A stretch of DNA of 64,000 nucleotides from Dolichospermum planctonicum (GTDB taxonomy: Bacteria > Cyanobacteriota > Cyanobacteriia > Cyanobacteriales > Nostocaceae), in assembly GCF_005402965.1 (NCBI RefSeq), contig NZ_BJCF01000014.1, positions 25,124 to 89,123 on the forward strand, written 5' to 3'. Both the position numbers and the translations under genes were made by a program. Under the pieces are notes generated by a model. It was not told the DNA's origin. It saw only the letters and a program-made list of their open reading frames with translations, and did no database searches. Shown piece by piece: positions 7,568 to 18,107 of this stretch (positions are counted from its first letter, which is position 1; each line of letters begins with the position of its first letter).

Positions 7568-10500
7568 ATGAGTATGATCAAAAGTATGAAAACTGAAAAT
7601 ATTGATTTTCCGGTACTACACTCGGAGTTATTCTTGCGTCACCGTCTACAAGTAGTAGAGGAATTGTGGGAAACAGTTCTCCGGCAAGAATGCGGTCAAG
7701 AAATGGTAGATTTATTACGTCAACTGCGGAATCTGTGTTCCCCGGAAGGACAAGCCACACATCACCAAGCCGCCTCAGCCGTAGAATTAATTGAACAGTT
7801 GAATATCAATGAGGCTATTCGTGCCGCCCGTGCTTTCGCGCTCTATTTTCAGCTAATTAATATTATTGAGCAGGAATACGAGCAAAAGCAGCAATTAACC
7901 CGCTATGCAATTCAACCTGATCAAAAACTTTTTCCCAGTATCATTTATGCTACCAACCAACGGGAGGAAGATGTACTGATTACCAAAGAAGTAGGTAGCG
8001 ACTTAATGACACCGGAAACCCAGCAAAAAGGCAGTTTTGCGGCTTTATTTCCGCTATTATTTCAATTGAATGTTCCCCCACAACAAATTCAACGTCTGAT
8101 TTCTCAACTGGATATCCGCTTGGTTTTCACCGCACACCCCACGGAAATTGTCCGTCATACTATCCGAGATAAACAGCGTCAGGTGGTACATCTTTTACAA
8201 AAAATGGATGATAGTATCACTCGTGCTGGTAGTTATCCTTGGGAAACAGTAGAAATCAAAGAGAGGTTACTGGAAGAAATTCGTCTCTGGTGGCGTACGG
8301 ATGAATTGCATCAATTCAAACCGACGGTTTTAGATGAAGTAGATTATGCCCTTCACTACTTTCAAGAGGTGTTATTTGATGGGATTACACAATTATATAA
8401 ACGCTTTAAATACTCCCTAGAGGAAACTTTTCCCTGGTTACAACCACCGGGGACAAATTTTTGCTCCTTTGGTTCTTGGGTAGGTTCAGACCGAGATGGT
8501 AATCCCTCCGTGACACCAGAAGTAACATGGAAAACCGCCTGTTATCAACGGAAAATGGTTTTAGAGCGGTATATTAAATCTGTGAAAGAGTTAGTGACAT
8601 TACTGAGCGTTTCTATGCAGTGGAGTGATGTATTGCCAGATTTACTGGAATCTCTGGAGTTAGATCAATCACAGCTAAGTAGCGTTTATGACTCTTTAGC
8701 TTTAAGGTTTCGTCAAGAGCCTTATCGCCTGAAGTTATCTTATATACTTAAAAGACTAGAAAATACACGAGATCGGAATTTAGCCTTATATAATCGAGAA
8801 ACGCCGCAAAATGAAGATGCACATAAATACCGGTCTGGTACAGAATTTTTAGCGGAATTGTTATTAATTCAACGCAACTTGCGGGAAACAGGTTTAAGTT
8901 GTGCGGAGTTAGAAAATCTGATTTGTCAAGTAGAAATATTTGACTTTAATTTGACGCAATTAGATATTCGTCAAGAATCCTCTCGTCATGCTGATGCAAT
9001 TAATGAAATTCTGGAATATTTGCAGCTTTTACCGCAATCTTACCATGAATTATCGGAAGAACAAAGAATAGCTTGGTTAACCGCAGAATTGCAAACTCGT
9101 AGACCATTGATTCCCGCTGAATTACCATTTTCGGAAAAAACCAATGATGTTATTCAAACCTTCCGCATTTTGCGATCGCTGCAACAAGAATTTGGTATCA
9201 ATATCTGTCAAACTTATATTATTAGTATGTGCCGTGAAGTTAGCGACGTACTAGAAGTTTTACTATTAGCCAAAGAATCAACCTTATTTGACCCTGTACT
9301 TGCGGTGGGGACAATTCGCGTTGTGCCTTTATTTGAAACCGTAGAAGATTTACAACGCTCCAGAAGCGTAATGCAACAACTGTTTGAACTGCCCTTGTAT
9401 CGTGCTATGCTGGCTGGAGGCTACGCTGCAATTAACAATACAGAGGCACAAGCACATCCATCTATTGCTACACTGAGTCCTAACTTACAAGAGGTAATGC
9501 TAGGGTATTCTGATAGTAACAAAGACTCTGGTTTTTTAAGTAGTAACTGGGAAATTCATAAAGCCCAAAAATCACTCCAGAAAATTGCTGAAAGTTATGG
9601 TGTAAATCTGCGGATTTTCCACGGACGCGGGGGGTCTGTGGGTCGCGGTGGCGGTCCTGCTTATGAAGCAATTTTAGCCCAACCAGGTAACAGTATTAGC
9701 GGCCGGATCAAAATCACCGAACAAGGGGAAGTATTAGCTTCCAAATACTCCTTATTAGATTTAGCCTTATATCACTTAGAGACTATCACCACAGCAGTAA
9801 TTCAAGCGAGTTTATTGGGGACAGGGTTTGATGATATTGAACCTTGGAATGAGATCATGGAAGAATTAGCTCATGCCTCCCGTCAGCACTATCGTAACCT
9901 AATTTATGAGCAACCTGATTTTATTGACTTCTTTCACCAGGTTACACCCATAGAAGAAATCAGCCAATTACAAATTAGTTCTCGTCCGGCCCGTCGTCCA
10001 TCTGGTAAAAAAGATTTAAGCAGTTTACGAGCTATCCCATGGGTCTTTAGTTGGACACAAACCCGCTTCTTATTACCTTCTTGGTATGGAATTGGTACAG
10101 CTTTACAAAAATTTCTGGACGAAGAACCAGAACAACATTTAAAATTACTGCGCTATTTTTACCTAAAGTGGCCATTCTTTAAAATGGTGATTTCTAAAGC
10201 AGAAATGACCTTAGCAAAGGTGGACATGGAAATGGCACGTCATTATGTCAACGAATTATCTAACCCTGAAGACAAAACTAGATTTGAGAATGTTTTTGAA
10301 CAAATTTCTAGGGAATTTTTCCTCACTAGAGATTTAGTTTTAAAAATCACTGGACACCAAAAACTATTAGATGGTGATCCAATTTTACAACGTTCTGTAC
10401 AATTAAGAAACGGAACAATTGTGCCTTTAGGATTTATCCAAGTTTCCTTGCTAAAACGCTTGCGTCAGTCTAAAAATGCGCCCACAACCGGCGTAATTCA

Positions 10501-10585
10501 CTCCCGTTACAGTAAAGGAGAATTACTCAGAGGTGCATTATTAACCATTAACGGTATTGCAGCAGGAATGAGAAATACTGGTTGA
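7568..10585 (+). CDS. ppc: Phosphoenolpyruvate carboxylase
   Basis: This enzyme adds bicarbonate to phosphoenolpyruvate to give oxaloacetate, the anaplerotic and C4-acid branch of cyanobacterial carbon fixation; it acts in the cytosol as a tetramer. The 1005-residue length is normal for cyanobacteria. The catalytic His190 lies in [11 protein letters not shown]. The motif [10 protein letters not shown] lies near residue 645, and the glycine-rich phosphate loop [12 protein letters not shown] lies near residue 685. The protein ends in the family's conserved C-terminal tail (RNTG). Three in-frame ATG codons are clustered at the start (codons 1, 3 and 7); the first is used here but any is possible. 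It is convergent with the SLH gene, with a hairpin between them. It appears monocistronic. Confidence 0.97.
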   Translation: MSMIKSMKTENIDFPVLHSELFLRHRLQVVEELWETVLRQECGQEMVDLLRQLRNLCSPEGQATHHQAASAVELIEQLNINEAIRAARAFALYFQLINIIEQEYEQKQQLTRYAIQPDQKLFPSIIYATNQREEDVLITKEVGSDLMTPETQQKGSFAALFPLLFQLNVPPQQIQRLISQLDIRLVFTAHPTEIVRHTIRDKQRQVVHLLQKMDDSITRAGSYPWETVEIKERLLEEIRLWWRTDELHQFKPTVLDEVDYALHYFQEVLFDGITQLYKRFKYSLEETFPWLQPPGTNFCSFGSWVGSDRDGNPSVTPEVTWKTACYQRKMVLERYIKSVKELVTLLSVSMQWSDVLPDLLESLELDQSQLSSVYDSLALRFRQEPYRLKLSYILKRLENTRDRNLALYNRETPQNEDAHKYRSGTEFLAELLLIQRNLRETGLSCAELENLICQVEIFDFNLTQLDIRQESSRHADAINEILEYLQLLPQSYHELSEEQRIAWLTAELQTRRPLIPAELPFSEKTNDVIQTFRILRSLQQEFGINICQTYIISMCREVSDVLEVLLLAKESTLFDPVLAVGTIRVVPLFETVEDLQRSRSVMQQLFELPLYRAMLAGGYAAINNTEAQAHPSIATLSPNLQEVMLGYSDSNKDSGFLSSNWEIHKAQKSLQKIAESYGVNLRIFHGRGGSVGRGGGPAYEAILAQPGNSISGRIKITEQGEVLASKYSLLDLALYHLETITTAVIQASLLGTGFDDIEPWNEIMEELAHASRQHYRNLIYEQPDFIDFFHQVTPIEEISQLQISSRPARRPSGKKDLSSLRAIPWVFSWTQTRFLLPSWYGIGTALQKFLDEEPEQHLKLLRYFYLKWPFFKMVISKAEMTLAKVDMEMARHYVNELSNPEDKTRFENVFEQISREFFLTRDLVLKITGHQKLLDGDPILQRSVQLRNGTIVPLGFIQVSLLKRLRQSKNAPTTGVIHSRYSKGELLRGALLTINGIAAGMRNTG

Positions 10586-10596
10586 TAAAAGACCAT

Positions 10597-10623
10597 AAGG
10601 AAGAGACATTCTATTTCTTCCTT
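10597..10623. terminator. Hairpin between convergent ppc and SLH gene
   Basis: An 8-bp perfect inverted repeat (AAGGAAGA at 10597-10604, TCTTCCTT at 10616-10623) with an 11-nt loop lies 12 nt after the ppc stop. Its position between convergent genes suggests a transcription terminator, although no long T-run follows. Confidence 0.5.
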
Positions 10624-10678
10624 TGCGCGAAACAAAAATATCATCAAAAACCCATTGTTTCCCCTATTTTCGCACATT

Positions 10679-12181
10679 CTATCTTGTGATTTTCACATTG
10701 TATCTGGAGGGGAAATCTACTACTTCACCATTAACAACCATTGCTCTATATAGCAACGCACATACATCTGCCCTGGTGGCAATTTTTTTAGTATTCAGCA
10801 ATTTTATATTTGGATAGTTGACAATTACACCATTTTGTGTTAGACTAGCGAGAAAATTACGATGTTCGCTCTTAATAGTAGAAGCATCGCTGTAAACTGA
10901 AAGGATATTTTCTGTAGAACCAGTAAATTGATAATTCAGTCCTTTGGCTAAGGTGATGAAAATATCTAAGCGAGTCAGCTTTTGAGCAGGGTTGAATTTT
11001 TTACTATTCAATGTGTTGAAAAAGCCCATTTCATAACTCTCTCGAATCGCATTATAAGCCCAATGTCGCGGTGGAATATCTTTAAAAGCTACCGCTTTAC
11101 GAATTTTACTTTTCGTGAACACTTTTTGCAGCAGGACGGCCAATTCCCCACGAGTTACCGCTGCGTTAGGACGAAAAGAACCATCGGGAAAGCCACCAAT
11201 TATTTCCATTGCGGCTAATTCGCTAATATATTCTTTAGCCCAATAGTCTTTGGAAATATCAGAAAATGAAACTTTAATATTTTTTGCTACACCTATTTGC
11301 CGATATTTACTTAATAGTTGTCCCAGTTCAAAACTGGAATTTTCCTGAATTGGAATCAACTGTGTTATCCTCCCTGGAGGGACTGTTAAGGCTTGTGCTA
11401 AGTTGGAATCAAAGATGTTGATAGATTTACCAACGACATCACTCAGGGATATGGGATAAGCAGCAGTTCTGGGAATTTGAGAAAAACCTGCTGCTTGGTA
11501 TTGAGTAATACTGACATTTTCCGAACTACTCAGGAAAGTAACTTTTTGGTTATTAACTTGGGTGAAGTAGTCGTATTTGATACTATCATCATCAACAATG
11601 CTATCATTGTTAACATCAGCACCATAAAAGCTGCGAACTACTTGTTCTACTATGGGATTAGCTGATAAAATTATGTTAACCGCAGTATTTTCCGGTAAAA
11701 TCGCAAATTCACTGTAGCCAATCAGGCGGTTTGTGGTATCATATAAACGAACAACTATAAGATCCTCTGATTTAAACCCCTTGACAAAATTAGCCTTTTG
11801 CTTCATCCTATATCTATAATCGCCTAAAAATCTCTCTTGGCGGTATTTGTTTCCATATTTACTTTTGATGGAAATACGGGCTGTTACCTCTGAGATTGTA
11901 CCACCTGGTTGCCAGATATAAAGCGTGAATGCTGGTTTTTTCTCTGGAAAAGAACTAGTAGCAATAGTAACTCCGACTGCTTCACTGTCATATTTATCTG
12001 CTTTATCTGCTTTATCTGCTTTATCTGCTAAAACTTGCTTTTCTGAGAACTGACTGAGATTTGATGTATCTAAAGAAGACAGTTTTGATAATGCTAATGC
12101 AGAAGATATTGAGGATATTGCGACAATAGAAACAGTTGTAACAACTAGTTTACTCCAATAAGTTAATTTAATGGGGTTCAT
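10679..12181 (-). CDS. Secreted S-layer homology (SLH) domain protein
   Basis: This 500-residue protein has an N-terminal hydrophobic signal or anchor (residues about 8-30, WSKLVVTTVSIVAIS), then a repetitive (Ala-Asp-Lys)n stretch at about residues 51-62. A long beta-rich middle region has no domain I can name. SLH repeats occupy the C-terminal part: FSDISKDYWAKEYISEL with GGFPDGSFRPNAAVTRGE near residues 305-345, FKDIPPRHWAYNAI near 367-380, and a weaker third repeat that ends near residue 485. SLH domains anchor proteins to cell-wall polymers or, in cyanobacteria, to peptidoglycan beneath the outer membrane. The middle portion may be a lipoprotein-like adhesin or an envelope stabiliser; its role is unknown. 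It starts 253 nt from the divergently transcribed hydrolase. Confidence 0.8.
   Translation of the reverse strand: MNPIKLTYWSKLVVTTVSIVAISSISSALALSKLSSLDTSNLSQFSEKQVLADKADKADKADKYDSEAVGVTIATSSFPEKKPAFTLYIWQPGGTISEVTARISIKSKYGNKYRQERFLGDYRYRMKQKANFVKGFKSEDLIVVRLYDTTNRLIGYSEFAILPENTAVNIILSANPIVEQVVRSFYGADVNNDSIVDDDSIKYDYFTQVNNQKVTFLSSSENVSITQYQAAGFSQIPRTAAYPISLSDVVGKSINIFDSNLAQALTVPPGRITQLIPIQENSSFELGQLLSKYRQIGVAKNIKVSFSDISKDYWAKEYISELAAMEIIGGFPDGSFRPNAAVTRGELAVLLQKVFTKSKIRKAVAFKDIPPRHWAYNAIRESYEMGFFNTLNSKKFNPAQKLTRLDIFITLAKGLNYQFTGSTENILSVYSDASTIKSEHRNFLASLTQNGVIVNYPNIKLLNTKKIATRADVCALLYRAMVVNGEVVDFPSRYNVKITR
11993..12028 (-). repeat. 9-bp tandem repeat encoding Ala-Asp-Lys
   Basis: Four consecutive copies of TTTATCTGC (plus strand) lie in the SLH-protein gene just after the signal region. 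They encode repeated ADK in frame. A slippage-prone spacer between membrane anchor and exported domain. Confidence 0.9.
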
Positions 12182-12322
12182 GGTATTTTAGCTCACACCT
12201 GGCAAGTAAACTAATGATAATTGGTAATTAATTACAAGTAAACACTGTTAAGTTTAAGGCACAAGCATTAAATTGTCTAGGTTGGTTTGAGGAACAAAAC
12301 TCAATATCAACATCTTCACGAC

Positions 12323-12359
12323 CTGGTTGGGTTTCGCTGTTGCTTTACCCAGCCTACAA
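12323..12359. repeat. Dispersed hairpin repeat (GGTTGGGT...ACCCAGCC)
   Basis: An inverted repeat with GGTTGGGT pairing to ACCCAGCC around a short loop containing TTTCGCTGTTGC. A related copy is at 33717-33750. Elements of this type are scattered through cyanobacterial intergenic regions. Here it lies between the divergent SLH and hydrolase genes. Confidence 0.6.
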
Positions 12360-12434
12360 TTATCCAATGATAATTGACAATTGATCATCATAAATAATAA
12401 ATTAAACCAGAAATTTACACTGAAATTTTGACAA

Positions 12435-13331
12435 ATGACAATTACAACCCAGCATTTACAGACATTAGAAAAACAAGTTTGGACTTGGCGCAGTTATAAA
12501 GTTCAATATACAGTTATGGGTACAGGCCAACCATTGGTACTTATTCATGGGTTTGGTGCTTCCATTGGTCATTGGCGGAAAAATATCCCGGTTCTGGCTG
12601 CGGCTGGTTATCAGGTGTTTGCTTTAGATTTGTTGGGGTTTGGGGGTTCTGATAAAGCCAAGGTGGATTATACCATGGAACTGTGGGCGGAATTATTAAA
12701 AGATTTTCACAATACACATATCCAAACACCAGCTATATTTATCGGTAATTCTATTGGCGCACTTTTAAGTTTAATTATTTTAACAGAATACCCCGAAATT
12801 GCGGTTGGTGGGGTGTTAATTAACTCCGCTGGTGGTTTGAGTCACCGTCCCCAGGAATTAAACCCACTGCTACGGGTTTTTATGGGGACTTTTAACAAGT
12901 TAGTGGCTAACCCAGTGACGGGTAAATTTGTTTTTAACCGTATTCGCCAAAAATCACAAATTAGACGGACATTATATCAAGTGTACCGCGATCGCAATGC
13001 CGTAACTGATGAACTTGTAGATTTACTCTATATACCATCCTGTGACCCAGGAGCGCAGGATGTTTTTGCTGCGATTCTGACCGCACCCCCTGGACCTAGT
13101 CCTAGTTCGTTATTACCTAAGTTAGAATGGCCTTTATTAGTAATTTGGGGTGAGGAAGATCCTTGGACACCAATTACAGGGGCGGATGTTTATAGACTAG
13201 CACAAAAAGATGGTAAAGATGTGAAAATTGTCCCTGTTCCTGGTGCGGGCCATTGTCCCCATGATGAAGTTCCCGATGTTGTTAATGGTGAAATTATTAG
13301 TTGGTTAGGACAGGTAATTGGTAATGGGTAA
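12435..13331 (+). CDS. Alpha/beta-fold hydrolase
   Basis: This 298-residue alpha/beta hydrolase shows the oxyanion motif LIHGFGAS (about residues 36-43) and a nucleophile elbow GNSIGA with Ser at about residue 103. A C-terminal acid occurs in WGEEDPWTP (near residue 240), and the catalytic His in GAGHCPHDE (near 275). The sequence style resembles cyanobacterial relatives of plant pheophytinase and chlorophyll dephytylase, so cleavage of an ester such as phytol is plausible but not shown. No signal peptide. The ATG was chosen because nothing upstream is open with a good start. uvrA follows 91 nt downstream on the same strand, without a clear functional link. Confidence 0.85.
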   Translation: MTITTQHLQTLEKQVWTWRSYKVQYTVMGTGQPLVLIHGFGASIGHWRKNIPVLAAAGYQVFALDLLGFGGSDKAKVDYTMELWAELLKDFHNTHIQTPAIFIGNSIGALLSLIILTEYPEIAVGGVLINSAGGLSHRPQELNPLLRVFMGTFNKLVANPVTGKFVFNRIRQKSQIRRTLYQVYRDRNAVTDELVDLLYIPSCDPGAQDVFAAILTAPPGPSPSSLLPKLEWPLLVIWGEEDPWTPITGADVYRLAQKDGKDVKIVPVPGAGHCPHDEVPDVVNGEIISWLGQVIGNG

Positions 13332-13422
13332 AAGGAACTCAAAATCAAATTCTACCATAAACCAGATAAAGATAGTATTATTAAGGATTGTTTCATTGTG
13401 TAACTTTCCCTAGCCTGTCAAT

Positions 13423-16365
13423 ATGTCAGAAAATTTAGCCGCTTGTTTAAATGATGTGCTTCCATCCCCTAATCATAGCCAAAATACTATCCGCATTCGG
13501 GGTGCTAGACAGCATAATCTGAAAAATATTGATTTGGAATTACCCCGTGATCGTTTGATTGTTTTTACCGGGGTTTCTGGTTCGGGTAAATCCTCCTTGG
13601 CCTTTGATACCATCTTTGCGGAGGGTCAACGTCGTTATGTGGAATCCCTAAGCGCCTATGCTCGCCAATTTTTGGGACAATTGGATAAACCTGATGTAGA
13701 AGCAATTGAGGGTTTAAGTCCCGCAATTTCCATTGACCAAAAATCAACTTCCCATAATCCCCGTTCCACAGTGGGAACAGTAACGGAAATTTATGATTAT
13801 TTGCGATTGTTATATGGTCGAGCGGGTGAACCTCATTGTCCCCTTTGTGATCACTCTATCGCGCCTCAAACCATAGACCAGATGTGCGATCGCATTATGG
13901 AACTTCCCGACCGCACCCGCTTCCAAATTTTAGCCCCTGTAGTCCGCGGAAAAAAAGGAACTCACCGCAAATTAATTTCTGGTTTAGCTTCCCAAGGTTT
14001 CGCTCGTTTGCGGGTAAATGGGGAGGTCCGAGAGCTATCTGATTTGATTGAGTTAGATAAAAATAGCACACATACTATAGAACTGGTTATTGACAGATTA
14101 GTTAAAAAAGATGGTATTCAAGAGCGTTTGGTAGATTCTCTAGCAACTTGTCTTAAGCAATCTCACGGTATTGCTATAATTGAGGTATTAGATGATACAT
14201 TAGATAAGATAGCGCTGGAGCGACCTGATAGTAAGTATATATCAACTGAAGGAAAAAATCAAGGTATTTCTGAAGAAGAATTACCCAAAGAAATGGTATT
14301 TTCAGAAAACTTTGCTTGTCCCGAACATGGTGCGGTAATGGAAGAATTATCCCCACGGTTGTTTTCTTTTAATTCACCTTATGGCGCTTGTCCCCATTGT
14401 CATGGGATCGGGACTTTAAGAAGATTTTCCCCGGAGTTGGTTGTACCTGATGAAAATTCGCCTATGTATGCAGCGATCGCTCCTTGGTCAGAAAAGGAAA
14501 ATTCCTATTATTTAGAGTTATTGTATGCTGTGGGGTTAAATTATGGGTTTGAGTTACAAACTCAATGGGGGAAATTGACAGCGCAACAGCAAAAAATTGT
14601 CTTGTATGGAGAAGAAGAACCGAAAAATCCAACCGAGAAAAAGCAAATTTTTAAAGGCGTAATTCCGATTTTACAAAGACAATATGAAGGGGGAACAGAG
14701 TTAATTAAACAGAAATTAGAAGAATATTTAATTGATCAACCTTGTGAAGTTTGTGGAGGGAAAAGATTAAAACCCGAAGCCTTAGCTGTGAAATTGGGAC
14801 AATATGGAATTTTAGATTTTACTACCGTTTCCATTCGGGAATGTCGAGAAAGAATAGAAAAATTAAAATTGAGCGATCGCCAAAGTCAAATAGCTGATTT
14901 AGTTTTGAGAGAAATCAAAGCCAGATTACAATTTTTATTAGATGTTGGCTTAGATTACCTCACCTTAGATCGTCCCGCCATGACATTATCAGGTGGAGAA
15001 GCTCAACGCATTCGGTTAGCGACACAAATTGGTTCAGGACTAACAGGAGTTTTATACGTTTTAGACGAACCAAGTATCGGTTTACATCAAAGAGATAACG
15101 CCAGATTACTAAAAACCTTAACCAAATTACGGGACTTAGGAAATACCCTAATAGTCGTCGAACATGATGAAGAAACTATCCGCGCGGCTGATTATATAGT
15201 TGATATTGGTCCTGGGGCGGGAATTCATGGAGGACATATTATTTCTCAAGGAAATTTAGAGAATTTACTCAATGCAGAAAAATCCTTAACCGGGGCTTAT
15301 TTATCAGGAAAAAGAGTCATAAATACTCCCACCAAGAGAAGAGAAGGAAATGGCCGAGCTTTAACTATTAAAAATGCGCGTCGCAATAACTTACAAAATG
15401 TAGATGTAGAAATTCCCTTGGGAAAACTTGTTTCTGTTACGGGTGTTTCTGGTTCAGGAAAATCTACCTTAATTAATGAATTACTTTATCCAGCATTACA
15501 ACATCATTTACTCAAAAAATCTCCCGCACCCAAAGATATAGATGAAATCAAAGGTTTAAACTGTGTTGATAAAGCCATTGTCATTGACCAATCACCTATA
15601 GGGAGAACTCCCCGTTCTAACCCCGCAACCTATACCGGAGTTTTCGATATTATTCGTGATGTTTTTTCCCAAACTGTAGAAGCGAAAACCAGAGGTTATA
15701 AAGCTGGACAATTTTCTTTTAATGTCAAAGGTGGACGTTGTGAAGCTTGTAGTGGACAGGGTGTAAATGTCATTGAAATGAACTTTTTACCTGACGTTTA
15801 TGTGCAATGTGAAATTTGCAAAGGTGCGAGATATAACCGAGAAACCCTGCAAGTTAAATATAAAGATAAATCAATTTCTGATGTTTTGAACATGACCGTT
15901 GAAGAGGCATTAGATTTTTGTCAAAATATTCCCAAAGCCGTAACGAGATTACAAACATTAGTAGATGTTGGTTTAGGTTATGTCCAATTAGGACAACCAG
16001 CCACAACCTTATCTGGTGGAGAAGCGCAGCGGGTGAAATTAGCGACAGAATTATCTCGACGCGCGACCGGAAAAACCTTATATTTAATAGATGAACCAAC
16101 CACAGGCTTATCCTTTTATGATGTTCACAAATTGTTAGACGTTTTACAAAGATTAGTAGATAAAGGAAATTCAATTTTAGTCATTGAACATAATTTAGAT
16201 GTGATTCGTTGTTCAGATTGGGTAATAGATTTAGGACCAGAAGGAGGAGATAAAGGAGGAGAAATAATTGCTGCGGGAACGCCCGAAGATGTGGCCAATA
16301 ATCCCCGTTCTTATACTGGGGAATATTTACGGCAGGTGTTGGCTCAATATCCAGCAATGGGGTAA
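13423..16365 (+). CDS. uvrA: Excinuclease ABC subunit A (UvrA)
   Basis: The DNA-damage recognition ATPase of nucleotide excision repair; a dimer loads UvrB at lesions. The 980-residue protein has both ABC ATPase modules: Walker A GVSGSGKSS near residue 47 and GVSGSGKST near residue 685. Signature motifs LSGGEAQRIRLA and LSGGEAQRVKLA are present, each followed by DEPSIGLHQRD or DEPTTGLSFYD. Zinc-binding CxxC pairs are visible (HCPLCDH, CPEHG...CPHCHG, CEVCGG, CEACSG...CEICKG). It is slightly longer than the E. coli protein because of an insertion around residues 255-290. Its coding sequence carries several HIP1 sites, as expected of a resident gene. Confidence 0.98.
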   Translation: MSENLAACLNDVLPSPNHSQNTIRIRGARQHNLKNIDLELPRDRLIVFTGVSGSGKSSLAFDTIFAEGQRRYVESLSAYARQFLGQLDKPDVEAIEGLSPAISIDQKSTSHNPRSTVGTVTEIYDYLRLLYGRAGEPHCPLCDHSIAPQTIDQMCDRIMELPDRTRFQILAPVVRGKKGTHRKLISGLASQGFARLRVNGEVRELSDLIELDKNSTHTIELVIDRLVKKDGIQERLVDSLATCLKQSHGIAIIEVLDDTLDKIALERPDSKYISTEGKNQGISEEELPKEMVFSENFACPEHGAVMEELSPRLFSFNSPYGACPHCHGIGTLRRFSPELVVPDENSPMYAAIAPWSEKENSYYLELLYAVGLNYGFELQTQWGKLTAQQQKIVLYGEEEPKNPTEKKQIFKGVIPILQRQYEGGTELIKQKLEEYLIDQPCEVCGGKRLKPEALAVKLGQYGILDFTTVSIRECRERIEKLKLSDRQSQIADLVLREIKARLQFLLDVGLDYLTLDRPAMTLSGGEAQRIRLATQIGSGLTGVLYVLDEPSIGLHQRDNARLLKTLTKLRDLGNTLIVVEHDEETIRAADYIVDIGPGAGIHGGHIISQGNLENLLNAEKSLTGAYLSGKRVINTPTKRREGNGRALTIKNARRNNLQNVDVEIPLGKLVSVTGVSGSGKSTLINELLYPALQHHLLKKSPAPKDIDEIKGLNCVDKAIVIDQSPIGRTPRSNPATYTGVFDIIRDVFSQTVEAKTRGYKAGQFSFNVKGGRCEACSGQGVNVIEMNFLPDVYVQCEICKGARYNRETLQVKYKDKSISDVLNMTVEEALDFCQNIPKAVTRLQTLVDVGLGYVQLGQPATTLSGGEAQRVKLATELSRRATGKTLYLIDEPTTGLSFYDVHKLLDVLQRLVDKGNSILVIEHNLDVIRCSDWVIDLGPEGGDKGGEIIAAGTPEDVANNPRSYTGEYLRQVLAQYPAMG

Positions 16366-16500
16366 TTTTTTCTCACCCAGAAGCGCAGAGGCGCGAAGGA
16401 AAGATTACGGAGAGAGGACTTATCCGGGAGTCCTTGATCTGACTTTTAGAGTTCAAATATTTTCAAAATCAAAAATAATTCCTTGCATGGAAATATGATC

Positions 16501-17397
16501 ATGAATAAAAACCGCAGTTCTAAATCATGGAAATTAGGAGAAAAGGTAATTTTTGCAGCTTTGCAAATTCTCAGAGAACATGAAGGAGAATTACAAGGAC
16601 AACAAGTAATTGAAGAAGTTAGCAAAAGAGTAGATTTAGATGAATGGGAAAAAGCTAGATATGAAAAATCTGGTTATATTCGCTGGAAAAGTGTTTTGAA
16701 TTTTTACACTATAGATTGTCTCAAAGCTGGGTTTATGTTAAAAAATCAAGGTATTTGGTATTTAACACCAGAGGGAGAAAAAGCCTTAGAATTAGGAGAA
16801 TCTCAACTTTTAAAATCCGCTACTCAGGCATTTAAACAATGGAAAGCGGAAAAAGAAAATATTGCTTCGGTAGATAATGAAGCAGAAACAGACAATGATG
16901 TTGATAAAGTTAGCGAGGTAACTATTAGTGAATATGAAGAAATTGCGGTAGAAGGGTTAAAGAAATTTGTCAGAAATTTGAACCCTTATGAATTTCAAGA
17001 TTTAGTAGCAGCCTTATTAAGAGGTATGGGTTACTATACACCTTTTATTGCTCCCAAGGGAAAAGATGGTGGTTTAGATGTAATTGCATATCAAGATCCA
17101 TTAGGGACGGTATCACCAAGAATCAAAGTTCAAATTAAACATCGAGAATCACCTGCTTCTGTGGATGAAATTCGACAATTAAGAGGAGTATTACAAAAAG
17201 ATGGAGATGTGGGAATTTTTGTTGCTACTGGTGGTTTTACATCTGATGCGAAAAATGAAACAAGAAGTTCTCATACTCATATTGAACTCATAGATTTTGA
17301 TAGGTTTATCAGTTTATGGCAACAATTTTATGAAAAATTACTAGATGAAGACAAAAAAAGATTACCTCTTACTCCTATTTATTTTTTAGGAATATAA
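16501..17397 (+). CDS. Mrr-family restriction endonuclease
   Basis: This 298-residue protein begins with a winged-helix Mrr N-terminal domain (about residues 8-100, containing SGYIRWKSVLNF and IWYLTPEGEKAL). A charged linker follows, then a C-terminal PD-(D/E)XK Mrr-catalytic domain: FQDLVAALLRGMGYYTPF, KDGGLDVIAYQDP, KVQIKHR. The catalytic set is therefore an Asp after GGL and a Q-x-K in place of E-x-K, which is usual in Mrr. Members cut modified DNA or foreign DNA. Start: ATG at 16495 and ATG at 16501 are both possible; the latter sits 9 nt after GGA and was preferred. There is no methylase neighbour, as expected for a type IV enzyme. Confidence 0.85.
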   Translation: MNKNRSSKSWKLGEKVIFAALQILREHEGELQGQQVIEEVSKRVDLDEWEKARYEKSGYIRWKSVLNFYTIDCLKAGFMLKNQGIWYLTPEGEKALELGESQLLKSATQAFKQWKAEKENIASVDNEAETDNDVDKVSEVTISEYEEIAVEGLKKFVRNLNPYEFQDLVAALLRGMGYYTPFIAPKGKDGGLDVIAYQDPLGTVSPRIKVQIKHRESPASVDEIRQLRGVLQKDGDVGIFVATGGFTSDAKNETRSSHTHIELIDFDRFISLWQQFYEKLLDEDKKRLPLTPIYFLGI

Positions 17398-17503
17398 TTA
17401 TTTATATTTTTATCCAATATAGGGATCTTAAATACTAAAAATGTTTTATAATCATATATGCGTAGGAAAGTTAGAGAGTTAAAAGTATTACAGCAAGTAG
17501 CTT

Positions 17504-17563
17504 TGAGTGAGGTACACCTTGTGCGGGCATCTTGCCCGCACCACAAGAGTTTTATTATTAATA
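17504..17563 (+). repeat. Dispersed GTGCGGGC hairpin repeat, copy 1
   Basis: The perfect arms GTGCGGGCA and TGCCCGCAC form a compact hairpin, flanked by TGAGTGAGGTA upstream and CACAAGAGTTTTAT downstream. The flanks recur around a longer loop at 62597-62680. It ends only 11 nt before the start of the next gene, so it forms part of that gene's 5' leader. Confidence 0.8.
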
Positions 17564-17574
17564 CAGGAAAATAT

Positions 17575-18105
17575 ATGAGTCAAAATAATTTATTTACCCA
17601 CAAAAAACCCCAGCTATTATTAGCAATTCTCACTTTTACTACTTCTTGCTTTTTTCCTATTCTTCCGTCAAAATCCCAAAATATCCCTTTACCTTCTCAA
17701 GCACCTTTAGAATTAGATTTACTCACCCAACCAAAAGATAATATCATCACTTCTAAAACTATTCATCCCCAAAAATTGACAATTCCTAGTTTATGGTGGT
17801 CTCAGGAAAACTCGGAAAACAAGCTTTTGGATAATTGGATAGTTTACCCTGCTTCCCAGTCTGAACCCCCACGAGTAGATTTAATTGTTAATCAGCAAGT
17901 TTGGATTTTATTAGATTATTTAGAACAGTATGTTTTTGTCAATCGTTTGGGGAGTTTAACTAGTAAGTCTGGTTACAATATTCGAGTTTTTGACTATCAA
18001 AAAGAACTTTTAGCAGCTTATACCTGTAATTTTACTCAAACTCCCGTTTCCTGTAGTATTCAGATGAATAATCAAAGCAAATTTGGTTTGCGTCCCTCTT
18101 TCTAA
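17575..18105 (+). CDS. Secreted hypothetical protein
   Basis: A 176-residue protein with an N-terminal signal peptide: Lys-Lys, then a hydrophobic stretch LLLAILTFTTSCFFPIL ending near residue 30. The body contains IPSLWW, LVNQQVWILLDYLEQYVFVNRLG and a pair of cysteines (AAYTCNFTQTPVSC) that could form a disulphide in an exported protein. I do not recognise the family; similar short exported proteins occur in other cyanobacteria. The start was moved from an upstream in-frame ATG at 17458 because that extension runs through a dispersed repeat and would bury the signal peptide. AGGAAA precedes the chosen ATG. It converges with the solute-binding protein gene, 2 nt away. Confidence 0.65.
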   Translation: MSQNNLFTHKKPQLLLAILTFTTSCFFPILPSKSQNIPLPSQAPLELDLLTQPKDNIITSKTIHPQKLTIPSLWWSQENSENKLLDNWIVYPASQSEPPRVDLIVNQQVWILLDYLEQYVFVNRLGSLTSKSGYNIRVFDYQKELLAAYTCNFTQTPVSCSIQMNNQSKFGLRPSF

Positions 18106-18107
18106 AA

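Noticed and set aside
13565..16174. Antisense frames in uvrA (60-106 codons)
   Set aside because: They lie wholly inside a strongly supported conserved gene and show no recognisable protein motif.
17458..17574. N-terminal extension of the secreted protein at 17575
   Set aside because: The extension would be encoded by a dispersed hairpin repeat and would place 39 residues before the signal peptide. The downstream ATG has a better context.
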